Part shown: positions 46,833-59,220 of the stretch, piece after piece
Numbering within the stretch: the first letter of the stretch is position 1
Layout: the number at the start of each line of letters is the position of its first letter
NCBI RefSeq assembly: GCF_001665295.1
Contig: NZ_LZSE01000009.1
Span: 186,001 to 250,000 of the forward strand
From: Mycobacterium sp. 1554424.7
GTDB lineage: Bacteria > Actinomycetota > Actinomycetes > Mycobacteriales > Mycobacteriaceae
Length of the DNA stretch: 64,000 nt
Direction of reading: 5' to 3'
Made by a program: the position numbers and the translations under genes
Notes under the pieces: generated by a model
Seen by the model: only the letters and a program-made list of their open reading frames with translations
Told to the model about the DNA's origin: nothing
Database searches by the model: none

Positions 46833-48521
46833 ATGGCAGCCCGCCACCACACGCTGAGCTCGTCGATCGCCAGCCTGCACGGCGACGAGCAAGCGGTGGG
46901 TTCGCCGCTGAACGATACCGAGCTCACCGCGCTGCGGCGCACCCGCCTGTTCGGCGCCGCGGGCACCGTCCTGATGGCGATCGGCGCGCTGGGCGCCGGG
47001 GCGCGGCCCGTCGTGCAGGACCCCACCTTCGGGGTCCGGCTGCTCAACCTGCCGTCACGCATCCAGACGGTGTCGCTGACCATGACGACGACGGGCGCGG
47101 TGATGATGGCGCTGGCCTGGCTGATGCTGGGGCGGTTCGCGCTGGGAAAGCGGCGGATGTCGCGCGGCGACCTGGACCGCACCCTGCTGCTCTGGACGCT
47201 GCCGCTGCTGATCGCGCCGCCGATGTACAGCAAGGACGTCTACTCATACCTGGCCCAGAGCCAGATCTCGCTGGAGGGGCTCGACCCCTACAAGGTGGGC
47301 CCGGCGTCGGGCCTGGGGCTGGGCCACGTCTTCACGCTGTCCGTGCCCACCCTGTGGCGCGAGACGCCGGCGCCCTACGGCCCGCTGTTCCTGTGGATCG
47401 GGCGCGGCATCTCGGCGCTGACCGGGGAGAACATCGTCGCCGCCGTGCTGTGCCACCGGCTCGTGGTGCTGGCCGGCGTGGGCCTGATCGTGTGGGCCAC
47501 CCCGCGGCTGGCCCGGCGCTGCGGCGTCGCCGAGGTGAGCGCGCTGTGGCTGGGGGCCGCCAATCCGCTGCTGATCATGCACCTGGTCGCCGGCGTCCAC
47601 AACGAGGCGCTGATGCTGGGCCTGATGCTGGCCGGCGCCGAGTTCGCGCTGCGCGGCATCGACTCCCCGCGACTGCTGCCCACCTCGTGGCGGCCGGGCC
47701 CGGATTGGGAACCGTTGGGGATGCTGCTCGCGGGCGCGATTCTGATCACCCTGTCCTCGCAGGTGAAGCTGCCGTCGCTGCTGGCACTCGGCTTCGTCAC
47801 GATGGCGCTGGCCTACCGCTGCGGGGGCAACCTGCGCGCCCTGCTGCTGGCGAGCGGCGCCATGGCGGCGCTGGCACTGGCGGTGATGGCCCTCGTCGGT
47901 TGGGCCAGCGGGCTCGGGTTCGGCTGGATCTACACGCTGGGCACCGCCAACGTCGTGCGCAGCTGGATGTCACCGCCGACCCTGCTGGCCCTGGGCACCG
48001 GGCAGGTGGGGATCCTGCTGGGGCTGGGCGACCACACCACCGCCGTGCTCGGGCTGACCCGTGGCATCGGCGTGCTGATCATCACCGTGCTGGTGGCCTG
48101 GTTGCTGGTGGCCGTGTTCCGCGGCCGGCTGCACCCGATCGGCGGCCTGGGCGTCGCGCTGGGCATCTGCGTGATGCTGTTCCCGGTGGTGCAGCCCTGG
48201 TATCTGCTGTGGGCCATCATCCCGTTGGCCGCCTGGGCGACGCGTCCGGGCTTCCGCGTGGCGGTGATCGTCATCACCCTCGTCGTCGGCATCTTCGGCC
48301 CGACGGCCAACGGCGACCGCTTCGCGCTGTTTCAGATCGTGGACGCCACGCTGGCCAGCAGCCTCATCGTGGCGGCGCTCATCGCGCTGACGTATAGGCG
48401 CCTGCCGTGGCGCCAACTCCCGCCAAACGGCCCGGAAGCCAACGGCGAGGCGGTGATCAAGCTGCCCGCCCCGGCTCCTGCCGACACCCCGAAGCCCGAC
48501 GCCTACGCTGATTCCACGTGA
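46833..48521 (+). CDS. mptB: MptB-like alpha-(1->6)-mannopyranosyltransferase (GT-C)
   Basis: A 562-residue polytopic protein with about 13 membrane segments and the GT-C motif in the first large loop (PPMYSKDVYSYLAQSQ). The hydrophilic N-terminus is about 35 residues and the C-terminal tail is Pro-rich. It uses polyprenyl-phosphate mannose to build the lipomannan/LAM mannan core. It is divergent from sufR and overlaps the following ABC ATPase by GTGA, as in Rv1459c-Rv1458c. Confidence 0.92.
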   Translation: MAARHHTLSSSIASLHGDEQAVGSPLNDTELTALRRTRLFGAAGTVLMAIGALGAGARPVVQDPTFGVRLLNLPSRIQTVSLTMTTTGAVMMALAWLMLGRFALGKRRMSRGDLDRTLLLWTLPLLIAPPMYSKDVYSYLAQSQISLEGLDPYKVGPASGLGLGHVFTLSVPTLWRETPAPYGPLFLWIGRGISALTGENIVAAVLCHRLVVLAGVGLIVWATPRLARRCGVAEVSALWLGAANPLLIMHLVAGVHNEALMLGLMLAGAEFALRGIDSPRLLPTSWRPGPDWEPLGMLLAGAILITLSSQVKLPSLLALGFVTMALAYRCGGNLRALLLASGAMAALALAVMALVGWASGLGFGWIYTLGTANVVRSWMSPPTLLALGTGQVGILLGLGDHTTAVLGLTRGIGVLIITVLVAWLLVAVFRGRLHPIGGLGVALGICVMLFPVVQPWYLLWAIIPLAAWATRPGFRVAVIVITLVVGIFGPTANGDRFALFQIVDATLASSLIVAALIALTYRRLPWRQLPPNGPEANGEAVIKLPAPAPADTPKPDAYADST

Positions 48522-49459
48522 GCCCGCTCCCCGATACGCCCGACGCTGTCGTGCGGCTGCGCGGGGTCACCAAGCAATACGGGTCCACTACCGCGGTCTC
48601 GAACCTCGATCTGGAGGTGCATGCCGCCGAGGTGCTGGCCCTGCTCGGGCCCAACGGCGCCGGTAAGACCACGACGGTCGAGATGTGCGAGGGCTTCGTG
48701 CGCCCCGACACCGGCACCATCGAGGTGCTCGGCCTGGACCCCATCGCCGACAACGCGCGGCTGCGCGCGCGCATCGGGGTGATGCTGCAGGGCGGCGGCG
48801 GCTATCCCGCGGCGCGGGCGGGGGAAATGCTCGACCTGGTGGCCGCCTACGCCGCCGACCCGCTGGATCCGGCGTGGCTGCTCGACACCCTGGGCCTCAC
48901 CGACGCCGCCCGCACCACCTACCGGCGGCTCTCCGGCGGGCAGCAGCAACGGCTGGCCCTGGCGTGCGCGCTGGTCGGCCGCCCCCAACTGGTGTTCCTC
49001 GACGAGCCCACCGCGGGAATGGACGCTCACGCCCGGCTGCTGGTCTGGGAGCTGATTGACGCGCTGCGCCGCGACGGCGTGACCGTGGTGCTGACCACCC
49101 ACCAGCTCAAGGAGGCCGAGGAACTCGCCGACCGGCTGGTGATCATCGACCACGGGGTGACGGTGGCCTCGGGCACCCCGACCGAACTCATGCGCGCGGG
49201 CGCCAAGGATCAGTTGCGGTTCACCGCGCCGCCGCGGCTCGACCTGACCCTGTTGGCCGCCGCGCTGCCGGAGGACTACAAGGCCACCGAGGTGACGCCG
49301 GGCGAGTACCTGGTCGAGGGCCCTGTCGACCCGCAGGTGCTGGCGACCGTCACCGCGTGGTGCGCGCAGATCGACGTGCTGGCCACCGACATGCGCGTCG
49401 AGCAACGCAGCCTCGAGGACGTCTTCCTCGACCTCACCGGCAGGAAGTTACGACCGTGA
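48518..49459 (+). CDS. ABC transporter ATP-binding protein (Rv1458c-like)
   Basis: A 313-residue ATPase with GTG at 48518. Walker A LGPNGAGKTT, signature RLSGGQQQRLALA, Walker B LVFLDEPTAGMD and H-loop LTTHQLKE. The C-terminal 90 residues are the extra domain of drug/polymer-type exporters. It overlaps the permease gene by GTGA. Substrate unknown; the location next to mptB and haem A genes suggests an envelope or cytochrome role, unproven. Confidence 0.94.
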   Translation: MSPLPDTPDAVVRLRGVTKQYGSTTAVSNLDLEVHAAEVLALLGPNGAGKTTTVEMCEGFVRPDTGTIEVLGLDPIADNARLRARIGVMLQGGGGYPAARAGEMLDLVAAYAADPLDPAWLLDTLGLTDAARTTYRRLSGGQQQRLALACALVGRPQLVFLDEPTAGMDAHARLLVWELIDALRRDGVTVVLTTHQLKEAEELADRLVIIDHGVTVASGTPTELMRAGAKDQLRFTAPPRLDLTLLAAALPEDYKATEVTPGEYLVEGPVDPQVLATVTAWCAQIDVLATDMRVEQRSLEDVFLDLTGRKLRP

Positions 49460-50232
49460 CCGACTCCGTGTTCCCCGCGGGGACCTTCACACCCGACCCG
49501 CGGCCCAGCGCCGTCCCGCGGATGCTCGCGGCGCAGTTCGGGCTGGAGCTCAAGCTACTGCTGCGCAACGGCGAGCAATTGCTGCTGACGATGTTCATCC
49601 CGATCACGCTGCTGATCGGCCTGACGTTGCTGCCCTTCGGCGACTTCGGCCGCAACCGCGCGGCCACGTTCGTCCCGGTCATCATGGCCCTCGCGGTCAT
49701 CTCGACGGCGTTCACCGGGCAGGCGATCGCGGTCGCGTTCGATCGCCGCTACGGCGCGCTCAAGCGGTTGGGCGCGACCCCGCTGCCGGTCTGGGGCATC
49801 ATCGCCGGCAAGTCGCTGGCGGTGGTCACGGTGGTGTTCCTGCAGGCAATCCTGTTGGGCGCCATCGGTTTTGCGCTCGGCTGGCGGCCCGCGCCCGCGG
49901 CGTTGCTGTTGGGTGCGGGGGTCATCGCGCTGGGCACCGCCGGCTTCGCGGCCCTGGGGCTGTTGCTCGGGGGGACGCTGCGGGCCGAGATCGTGCTGGC
50001 GGTCGCCAACCTGATGTGGTTCGTGTTCGCCGGCCTCGGCGCGCTGACCGTGGAGATGAAGGTGATCCCGACGGCGGTGAAGTGGGCGGCCCGGCTCACC
50101 CCGTCGGGCGCGCTCACCGAGGCGCTCTCCCAGGCGATGACGCTGTCGGTCGACTGGTTCGGCCTCGTCGTGCTGGCGGTGTGGGGCGCGCTGGCGGCGC
50201 TGGCCGCGCTGCGCTGGTTCCGCTTCACCTGA
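49456..50232 (+). CDS. ABC transporter permease (Rv1457c-like)
   Basis: A 258-residue ABC-2-type permease with GTG at 49456. Six membrane segments follow a 40-residue cytoplasmic head, with an amphipathic region around AFDRRYGALKRLGATPLPVW, the typical ABC-2 coupling region. It pairs with the upstream ATPase. It is followed by a long hairpin before ctaA. Confidence 0.92.
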   Translation: MTDSVFPAGTFTPDPRPSAVPRMLAAQFGLELKLLLRNGEQLLLTMFIPITLLIGLTLLPFGDFGRNRAATFVPVIMALAVISTAFTGQAIAVAFDRRYGALKRLGATPLPVWGIIAGKSLAVVTVVFLQAILLGAIGFALGWRPAPAALLLGAGVIALGTAGFAALGLLLGGTLRAEIVLAVANLMWFVFAGLGALTVEMKVIPTAVKWAARLTPSGALTEALSQAMTLSVDWFGLVVLAVWGALAALAALRWFRFT

Positions 50233-50262
50233 CGGCTTCGTGCGAGGTCGCCGGCCCGCGAC

Positions 50263-50311
50263 ACTTACACCACGCACACGACACGCCGCTGCGGGTGTGC
50301 GAGGTGTAAGT
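50263..50311. terminator. Long hairpin between the ABC permease and ctaA genes
   Basis: ACTTACACCACGCACAC (50263-50279) pairs with GTGTGCGAGGTGTAAGT (50295-50311), with one mismatch in 17. No T-tract follows. It could be a terminator for the mptB-ABC operon or a palindromic operator for ctaA. Confidence 0.5.
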
Positions 50312-50369
50312 CTCGGCGACGGCGGGCCCGTACTACAGGCCGTAGTTTTCGTTGGCTTACCATCGGGCG

Positions 50370-51308
50370 GTGCTACGACGAACGCTGCGGCGGTTGGTGG
50401 ACCTGCTCCCCGACCCCAGCGTGCGCACCCAGCGGGCCGTCGCCGCGCTGGTCATCCTCACCCAGGGCGGCATCGCGGTCACCGGCGCGATCGTGCGCGT
50501 CACGGCGTCGGGGCTGGGCTGCCCGACCTGGCCGCAGTGCTTCCCGGGCAGCTTCACCCCGGTGGCCCACGCCGAGGTGCCGCGGATCCATCAGGCCGTC
50601 GAGTTCGGCAACCGGATGATCACCTTCGCCGTGGTGATCGCCGCGGCGCTGGCCGTGCTGGCCGTGACGCGGGCGCGCCGGCGCACCGAGGTCTTGGTCT
50701 ACGCGTGGCTGATGCCGATCTCGACGGTGGTGCAGGCGGTGATCGGCGGCATCACCGTGCGCACCGGGCTGCTGTGGTGGACGGTGGCCGTCCACCTGCT
50801 GACCTCGATGACGTTGGTGTGGCTGTCGGTGTTGCTCTACGTCAAGGTCGGCGAGCCCGACGATGGCGTGGTCCACGAGAGGGTGGCGCGGCCGCTGCGG
50901 GCGCTGACGGCGCTGAGCGCGCTGAACCTGGCGGCGGTGCTGGTCACCGGCACGCTGGTGACCGCCGCCGGCCCGCACGCCGGTGACCGCAGCCCCAGTC
51001 GGACGGTGCCCCGGCTGAAGGTCGAGATCACCACCCTGGTGCACGCGCATTCGTCGCTGCTGATCTGCTACCTGGCGCTGCTGGTCGGGCTCGGCTTCGG
51101 GTTGCTGGCGGTGGGCGCCGGCCGGGCGGTCCGGCTGCGGCTGGGCGTGCTCGTCGCCCTGGTGTGCGCGCAGGCCGCCGTCGGCACCACGCAGTATTTC
51201 ACCGGGGTGCCCGCCGCCCTGGTCGCGCTGCACGTGGCCGGCGCGGCCGCCTGCACGGCGGCGACGGCGGCGCTGTGGGCGTCGATGCGGGAACGGACCC
51301 GGGCATGA
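50370..51308 (+). CDS. ctaA: Haem A synthase CtaA
   Basis: A 312-residue protein with eight membrane segments. I chose GTG at 50370; a TTG at 50352 is less likely. Four His-containing segments serve as haem ligands: RIHQAVEFGNRMIT, VAVHLLTSMTL, LVHAHSSLLI and VALHVAGAAA. The first loop has the Cys pair GCPTWPQC, seen in CtaA proteins. It converts haem O to haem A for cytochrome aa3 oxidase. The partner ctaB lies 1 kb away on the opposite strand. Confidence 0.92.
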   Translation: MLRRTLRRLVDLLPDPSVRTQRAVAALVILTQGGIAVTGAIVRVTASGLGCPTWPQCFPGSFTPVAHAEVPRIHQAVEFGNRMITFAVVIAAALAVLAVTRARRRTEVLVYAWLMPISTVVQAVIGGITVRTGLLWWTVAVHLLTSMTLVWLSVLLYVKVGEPDDGVVHERVARPLRALTALSALNLAAVLVTGTLVTAAGPHAGDRSPSRTVPRLKVEITTLVHAHSSLLICYLALLVGLGFGLLAVGAGRAVRLRLGVLVALVCAQAAVGTTQYFTGVPAALVALHVAGAAACTAATAALWASMRERTRA

Positions 51309-51315
51309 TGGCCAC

Positions 51316-52290
51316 ATGCACGCAATCGAAGTCAGCGAAACCGGTGGTCCCGAAGTCCTGCGCTACGTCGACGTCCCCGAGCCCGCGCCCGGTCCCGGCG
51401 AGGTCCTGATCAAGGCCGAGGCCATCGGCGTCAATTACATCGACACGTATTTCCGTTCCGGGCAGTACCCGCGCGAGGTGCCGTTCGTCCTCGGCCAGGA
51501 GACGTCCGGCACCGTCGTCGCCACGGGCGACGGCGTCGACGGGTTCAGCGCGGGTGACCGGGTGGGCACCGCCGCGGCGTCCGGGGCCTACGCCGAATTC
51601 GCAGCCGCCCCAGCGGCTTTGACCGCGAAGGTGCCCGACGGCGTGACCTCCGAGGTGGCGGCCTCGGTGATGCTGAAGGGCCTGACCGCGCACTACCTGC
51701 TCAAATCGGTGTATCCCGTCAAAAGCGGCGAAACCGTGCTGGTGCACGCGGGCGCCGGCGGCGTGGGACTGATCCTGACGCAGTGGGCCACGCTGCTCGG
51801 CGCCCGGGTGATCACCACGGTGTCCACGCCGGAGAAGGCGCGGCTGTCCAAGGACGCCGGCGCGGCCGAGGTGCTCTCCTACCCCGACGACGCGGACGAA
51901 TTCGGCCGCCAGATCCGCGAATTGACCGGGGGCGACGGGGTGGCCGCGGTGTACGACGGCGTGGGCGCGACGACCTTCGACGGCAGCCTGGCCAGCCTGG
52001 CCGTGCGCGGGACTCTGGCGCTGTTCGGCGCCGCGAGCGGACCTGTTCCGCCGTTCGACCCGCAGCGCCTGAACGCCGCCGGGTCCGTGTTCCTGACCCG
52101 GCCGTCGCTGCCGCACTTCATCCGCACCGGCGACGAGTTCCATTGGCGCGCGGGCGAATTGTTCGACGCGATCGCCGGCGGCGGCATCACCATCGAGGTC
52201 GGCGGCCGTTACCCGCTCGCCGAAGCGGCGCGCGCACACCAGGACCTGCAGGGTCGCAAGACGACGGGCTCGATCGTGCTGCTGCCTTGA
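51316..52290 (+). CDS. qor: Quinone oxidoreductase (zeta-crystallin type, NADPH)
   Basis: A 324-residue zinc-independent MDR enzyme. The N-terminal catalytic domain contains GVNYIDTYFRSGQYP and PFVLGQETSGTVVATG. The nucleotide motif AGAGGVGLILTQWA sits in the Rossmann domain. No zinc ligands are visible. It reduces quinones or enones with NADPH. It starts 8 bases after ctaA and converges on ctaB across a palindromic terminator. Corresponds to Rv1454c. Confidence 0.93.
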   Translation: MHAIEVSETGGPEVLRYVDVPEPAPGPGEVLIKAEAIGVNYIDTYFRSGQYPREVPFVLGQETSGTVVATGDGVDGFSAGDRVGTAAASGAYAEFAAAPAALTAKVPDGVTSEVAASVMLKGLTAHYLLKSVYPVKSGETVLVHAGAGGVGLILTQWATLLGARVITTVSTPEKARLSKDAGAAEVLSYPDDADEFGRQIRELTGGDGVAAVYDGVGATTFDGSLASLAVRGTLALFGAASGPVPPFDPQRLNAAGSVFLTRPSLPHFIRTGDEFHWRAGELFDAIAGGGITIEVGGRYPLAEAARAHQDLQGRKTTGSIVLLP

Positions 52291-52305
52291 GCGCCTTTTA
52301 GACCG

Positions 52306-52366
52306 CGAGCAGTCGCAAAGGCCCCCAAATACGCCGCCTTGAAATAGGGGCTTTTACGTCTGCTCG
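52306..52366. terminator. Bidirectional hairpin between qor and ctaB
   Basis: CGAGCAGTCGCAAAGGCCCC (52306-52325) pairs with AGGGGCTTTTACGTCTGCTC, 17 of 21 positions. The arm CGAGCAGACGTAAAAGCCCC belongs to a motif I recall as common between mycobacterial genes. It separates convergent qor and ctaB. Confidence 0.6.
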
Positions 52367-52374
52367 GCAACCAA

Positions 52375-53301
52375 TTAGAGCAGCGTCGGCAGCGCGATCA
52401 CCGAGTCGACCGCGAGCGCGCAGAACACCACCGCCAGGTAGTTGTTCGACTGCAGGAACAGGCGCAGCGGCTTGATGGTCTCGCCGGCGCGCACGCCGGC
52501 GTACAGCTGATGGGCCATCGCCAGGAACCACACCCCGGCCAGCAGGGCGACCGCCGCGTACAGCCAGCCGGTGGCCAGCGCCAGCGCCAGCGTCGCGAGC
52601 ACGGTCAGCCAGGTGTAGATCAGGATCTGCTTGGTGACCTGACGCTCGGTCGCCACCGCGGGCAGCATCGGCACGCCGGCCGCCTTGTAGTCGTCCTTGT
52701 AGCGCATCGCCAGCGCCCACGTGTGCGGCGGCGTCCAGAAGAAGATGATCGCGAACATCACCAGCGCCGGCCAGCCGATGGTGCCGGTGACGGCCGACCA
52801 GCCGATCATCACGGGCATGCAACCGGCCGCGCCGCCCCACACGACGTTCTGTGACGTGCGGCGCTTGAGGAACAGCGTGTAGACGAACACGTAGAACGCG
52901 ACGGTCGCCATGGCCAGCAGCCCGGACAGCAGGTTCGTCGTCCACCAGAGCCAGAAGTACGAGGCGGCGGTGAGCACCAGCCCGAATACCAGCGCGTTGC
53001 GCGTCGGCACCGCGGCGCGCGCCAGCGGCCGGCGCGCCGTGCGCTTCATCACCTTGTCGATGTCGGCGTCGGCCACGCAGTTGAGCGTGTTGGCGCCGCC
53101 GGCGGCCAGCATCCCGCCGATCAGCGTGTTCAGGATCAGCAGCGGATTCACGGTGCCGCGGTGGGCGAGCAGCATCGCCGGGATCGCGGTGACCAGCAGC
53201 AGTTCGATCACCCGCGGCTTGGTGAGCGCCAGGTACGCCAAGACCGTGCCTTGTACCCGGCCCGGTACTCGACTCGGCGCGACGCGCCCGCGAACGCTCA
53301 C
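52375..53301 (-). CDS. ctaB: Protohaem IX farnesyltransferase (haem O synthase) CtaB
   Basis: A 308-residue UbiA-family protein with GTG at 53301 and RBS GAGGAG. Length equals Rv1451. The prenyl-diphosphate motif [20 protein letters not shown] is followed by the second Asp-rich [13 protein letters not shown]. Nine membrane segments. It adds a farnesyl chain to haem B to form haem O, the substrate of CtaA. Confidence 0.97.
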   Translation of the reverse strand: MSVRGRVAPSRVPGRVQGTVLAYLALTKPRVIELLLVTAIPAMLLAHRGTVNPLLILNTLIGGMLAAGGANTLNCVADADIDKVMKRTARRPLARAAVPTRNALVFGLVLTAASYFWLWWTTNLLSGLLAMATVAFYVFVYTLFLKRRTSQNVVWGGAAGCMPVMIGWSAVTGTIGWPALVMFAIIFFWTPPHTWALAMRYKDDYKAAGVPMLPAVATERQVTKQILIYTWLTVLATLALALATGWLYAAVALLAGVWFLAMAHQLYAGVRAGETIKPLRLFLQSNNYLAVVFCALAVDSVIALPTLL

Positions 53302-53546
53302 GCAATAACTCCTCGGGGTCGCAGCAGCGCGCAGCATCTACTACGCACGATGGTAGACCGCGGGCCGCGACCGGTTGGCCCGCAGGGTCCAATCGGACAG
53401 ATTCTTCCGAGAATTCCGAACGGATTGCAAAGCGCGGGCGACGAACGCGTGATTTTCACCCCGGGTGACCCCCGCCCAGCGCTGCAATAGCGGCCACTGC
53501 GGCACTAGGGTGGGATTGATCAGCTCGATGACCCAAGGACAGAGTC

Positions 53547-55637
<2,091 letters not shown>

Positions 55638-55652
55638 GAAAGGGTGATTCAC

Positions 55653-56771
55653 ATGGCCAGTCAGAACCCCAACCTCGCGGCGCTGAGCGCAGCCGGGGTG
55701 TCCGTTTGGCTGGATGACTTGTCGCGGGAGCGGCTGCAGTCAGGCAACCTGCAGGAGCTGATCGACACCAAAAGCGTTGTCGGCGTGACCACCAACCCCT
55801 CGATCTTCCAGAAGGCGTTCGCCGAGGGCGACTCCTACAACGGTCAGATCGCCGAGCTGGCCGAGCGGGGGGCCGACGTGGAAGCGACGATTCGCACGGT
55901 CACCACGGACGACGTTCGCAGCGCCTGCGACGTCCTGAAACGTGAGTGGGAGGCCTCCGACGGCGTCGACGGCCGGGTCTCCATCGAGGTCGACCCGCGG
56001 CTGGCCGACGAGACCGACAAGACCACCGCGCAGGCGGTCGAGCTGTGGAAGATCGTCGACCGGCCCAACTTGTTCATCAAGATCCCAGCGACCAAGGCCG
56101 GTATCCCGGCCATCACTTCCGTTCTGGCGGAAGGGATTTCGGTCAACGTCACGCTGATCTTCTCGGTCGAGCGGCACCGCCAGGTGATGGACGCCTACCT
56201 GGCCGGGCTGGAGAAGGCCCGCGAGGCCGGCCACGACCTGTCCAAGATCCATTCGGTGGCATCGTTCTTCGTCTCCAGGGTGGACACCGAGGTCGACAAG
56301 CGGCTGGAGGCGATCGGCTCCGAGGAAGCCCTCGCGCTGCGCGGCCAGGCCGGCGTCGCCAACGCCCGGCTGGCCTACGCCGCCTACGAGGAGGTCTTCG
56401 GCGGCGACCGTTACGGGGCGCTGAAGTCGGACGGCGCCCGGGTGCAGCGCCCGCTGTGGGCGTCGACGGGGGTCAAGAACCCCGACTACTCCGACACGCT
56501 CTACGTGACCGAGCTGGTCGCGCCGAACACGGTGAACACCATGCCGGAGAAGACGATCGACGCCGTCGCCGATCACGGGGAGATCAAGGGTGACACCGTC
56601 AGCGGCACCGCGTCGGCCGCCCAGGAGGTGTTCGACAAGCTGGCCGCGGTCGGCGTCGACCTGACCGACGTCTTCGTGGTGCTGGAAAAAGAGGGCGTGG
56701 ACAAGTTCGTGGAGTCCTGGACCGAGCTACTGGAAGAAACTCAGAAGCAACTCGATTCCGCCGATAAATGA
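55653..56771 (+). CDS. tal: Transaldolase
   Basis: A 372-residue transaldolase of the bacterial Tal-type class with ATG at 55653, RBS AAAGGG. The Schiff-base Lys is in [11 protein letters not shown]. Other signatures are [11 protein letters not shown] and [14 protein letters not shown]. It transfers a dihydroxyacetone unit between sugar phosphates. It starts 15 bases after tkt and overlaps zwf by ATGA. Confidence 0.97.
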   Translation: MASQNPNLAALSAAGVSVWLDDLSRERLQSGNLQELIDTKSVVGVTTNPSIFQKAFAEGDSYNGQIAELAERGADVEATIRTVTTDDVRSACDVLKREWEASDGVDGRVSIEVDPRLADETDKTTAQAVELWKIVDRPNLFIKIPATKAGIPAITSVLAEGISVNVTLIFSVERHRQVMDAYLAGLEKAREAGHDLSKIHSVASFFVSRVDTEVDKRLEAIGSEEALALRGQAGVANARLAYAAYEEVFGGDRYGALKSDGARVQRPLWASTGVKNPDYSDTLYVTELVAPNTVNTMPEKTIDAVADHGEIKGDTVSGTASAAQEVFDKLAAVGVDLTDVFVVLEKEGVDKFVESWTELLEETQKQLDSADK

Positions 56772-58312
56772 GCCGGGCCGCTGGCGTCCCGCAGTGGCGT
56801 AATCCACTGCGGGACAAGGAAGACAAGCGATTACCCAGAATCGCCGGCCCGTGTGCCATGGTGCTTTTCGGCGTCACCGGCGACCTGGCCCACAAAAAAG
56901 TGGTCCCTGCCGTCTACGACCTGGCCAACCGCGGATTGCTGCCGCCCACCTTCTCGTTGGTCGGCTTCGGGCGCCGCGACTGGGACCACGAAGCCTTCGC
57001 CCAGGTGATACACGACGACGTCAAACAACACTGCCGCACCCCGTTCCGCCAGGCGATCTGGGAGCGGCTGGCGGACGGATTGCGGTTCGTGCGGGGCGAG
57101 TTCGACGACGAGGCCGCATTCGGGCGGCTGGCCGAGACGCTGGCGAAGCTCGACGCCGAGCGCGGCATCGGTGGCAACCACGCCTTCTACCTGGCGATCC
57201 CGCCCAAGTCGTTCCCGGTGGTGTGCGAACAGCTACACAAGTCCGGCCTGGCGCGCCCGCAAGAAGACCGGTGGAGCAGGGTCGTCATCGAGAAGCCGTT
57301 CGGCCACGACCTGGAGAGCGCATGCGACCTCAACCACGTGGTCAACTCGGTCTTCCCGGAGGAGTCGGTGTTCCGGATCGACCATTACCTGGGCAAGGAG
57401 ACGGTCCAGAACATCCTGGCGTTGCGGTTCGCCAATCAACTGTGGGATCCGATCTGGAACGCGCACTACGTCGACCATGTGCAGATCACCATGGCCGAAG
57501 ACATCGGACTGGGCGGGCGGGCCGGCTATTACGACGGCATCGGCGCTGCCCGCGACGTCATCCAGAACCACCTGATGCAGCTCCTGGCGCTGACCGCCAT
57601 GGAAGAGCCGGTCAGCTTCAATCCGAAGGCGTTGCAGGCCGAAAAGATCAAGGTGCTTTCGGCCACCCAACTCGCACAGCCGCTCGACGAGACCAGCAGC
57701 CGTGGCCAATACGTCGCCGGCTGGCAGGGTGGCGAGAAGGTCGTCGGTCTGCTCGACGAGGAGGGCTTCGCCAAGGACTCCATCACCGAGACCTTCGCCG
57801 CCATCACGCTCGAGGTGGACACCCGCCGTTGGGCCGGCGTGCCGTTCTACCTGCGAACCGGAAAACGGTTGGGCCGCAGGGTGACCGAGATCGCCCTGGT
57901 CTTCAAACGCGCGCCGCATCTGCCGTTCGACGCCACCATGACGGACGAACTCGGCAGCAACGCCATTGTCATCCGGGTGCAGCCGGACGAAGGGATCACC
58001 TTGCGATTCGGCTCCAAGGTCCCGGGCAGCACGATGGAAGTCCGCGACGTCAACATGGATTTCTCCTACGGCTCGGCGTTCGTGGAAGACTCCCCCGAGG
58101 CGTACGAACGGCTGATCCTGGATGTGCTGCTTGGTGAGCCATCGCTGTTCCCGGTGAATGAGGAGGTCGAGTTGGCCTGGGAGATACTCGATCCCGTCCT
58201 CGACTATTGGTCAGCGCACGGCAAGCCCGACCCCTATGAGTCGGGCACCTGGGGCCCCGACTCGGCGTTCGAGATGTTGCGCCGGACCGGGCGGGAATGG
58301 CGGCGGCCGTGA
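56768..58312 (+). CDS. zwf: Glucose-6-phosphate 1-dehydrogenase
   Basis: A 514-residue enzyme. The nucleotide-binding motif is [19 protein letters not shown] and the active site is [16 protein letters not shown]-terminal blocks include [14 protein letters not shown] and [20 protein letters not shown]. It makes 6-phosphogluconolactone and a reduced nicotinamide cofactor. It overlaps tal (ATGA) and opcA (GTGA). Corresponds to zwf2 (Rv1447c), equal in length. Confidence 0.97.
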   Translation: MSRAAGVPQWRNPLRDKEDKRLPRIAGPCAMVLFGVTGDLAHKKVVPAVYDLANRGLLPPTFSLVGFGRRDWDHEAFAQVIHDDVKQHCRTPFRQAIWERLADGLRFVRGEFDDEAAFGRLAETLAKLDAERGIGGNHAFYLAIPPKSFPVVCEQLHKSGLARPQEDRWSRVVIEKPFGHDLESACDLNHVVNSVFPEESVFRIDHYLGKETVQNILALRFANQLWDPIWNAHYVDHVQITMAEDIGLGGRAGYYDGIGAARDVIQNHLMQLLALTAMEEPVSFNPKALQAEKIKVLSATQLAQPLDETSSRGQYVAGWQGGEKVVGLLDEEGFAKDSITETFAAITLEVDTRRWAGVPFYLRTGKRLGRRVTEIALVFKRAPHLPFDATMTDELGSNAIVIRVQPDEGITLRFGSKVPGSTMEVRDVNMDFSYGSAFVEDSPEAYERLILDVLLGEPSLFPVNEEVELAWEILDPVLDYWSAHGKPDPYESGTWGPDSAFEMLRRTGREWRRP

Positions 58313-59220
58313 AAGTAAATCTGCTCGACACCAGCACCACCGCGGTCAACAAGAAACTCGACGAGCTGCGCGAACAGGCCGGCGTTATCACCATGGGACG
58401 GGTGGGGACGCTGATCATCAAGTGCGACAGTCAAACCCTGCTCGAGGAATCGATCGAGGCCGCCAACGCCGCCAGCCACGAGCACCCCAGCCGGGTCCTG
58501 GCGGTCACCGCCGTTGACGCGGATTCCGCCGACGTCCGGCTGGACGCCCAGGTGCGGGTCGGCGGCGATGCCGGCGCCGGAGAGGTGGTGGCGCTGCGCC
58601 TGTCCGGGCAACTGGCCGGTCACGCCGACAGCGTCGTCATACCCTTCCTGCTCCCCGATATCCCGGTCGTGGTGTGGTGGCCCGACATCGCCCCGCCCGC
58701 GCCCGCCCAAGATCCCTTGGGCAAGTTGGCGATTCGGCGCATTACCGATGCGACCAATAGTGAAGATCCGCTGTCGGCAATCAGGAGCCGGCTGCCCGGA
58801 TACACCGCCGGCGACACGGATCTGGCCTGGGCCCGCATCACGTACTGGCGGGCGCTGCTTACGTCCGCGGTCGACCAGAAACCCCACGACGAGATCGAGT
58901 CGGCACTGGTTTCCGGCCTGAAGACCGAACCCGCGCTCGACATCCTGGCGGGCTGGCTGGCCAGCCGCATCGAGGGACCGGTGCGCAGGGTGGTCGGTGA
59001 CCTCAAAGTCGAGCTGGAGCGCAAATCCGAAACCATCACCCTGAGCCGGCCGCAGGAAGGCGTCACAGCCACCCTGAGTCGGACGGGCCGGCCCGATGCC
59101 CTGGTGCCGTTGGCGCGCAGGGAGACCCGTGAGTGCCTGGCCGAAGACATGCGGCGGCTGGATCCTGACGAGATCTACTTCGCGGCCCTGGAAGGCATCG
59201 ACAAGGTGCAGTACGCATGA
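58309..59220 (+). CDS. opcA: OpcA, glucose-6-phosphate dehydrogenase assembly factor
   Basis: A 303-residue protein with GTG at 58309 overlapping the zwf stop; length equals Rv1446c. The N-terminus [20 protein letters not shown] and the block [20 protein letters not shown] match the OpcA family. It allosterically activates or assembles G6PDH in cyanobacteria and actinobacteria. It overlaps pgl by ATGA. Confidence 0.95.
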   Translation: MKVNLLDTSTTAVNKKLDELREQAGVITMGRVGTLIIKCDSQTLLEESIEAANAASHEHPSRVLAVTAVDADSADVRLDAQVRVGGDAGAGEVVALRLSGQLAGHADSVVIPFLLPDIPVVVWWPDIAPPAPAQDPLGKLAIRRITDATNSEDPLSAIRSRLPGYTAGDTDLAWARITYWRALLTSAVDQKPHDEIESALVSGLKTEPALDILAGWLASRIEGPVRRVVGDLKVELERKSETITLSRPQEGVTATLSRTGRPDALVPLARRETRECLAEDMRRLDPDEIYFAALEGIDKVQYA

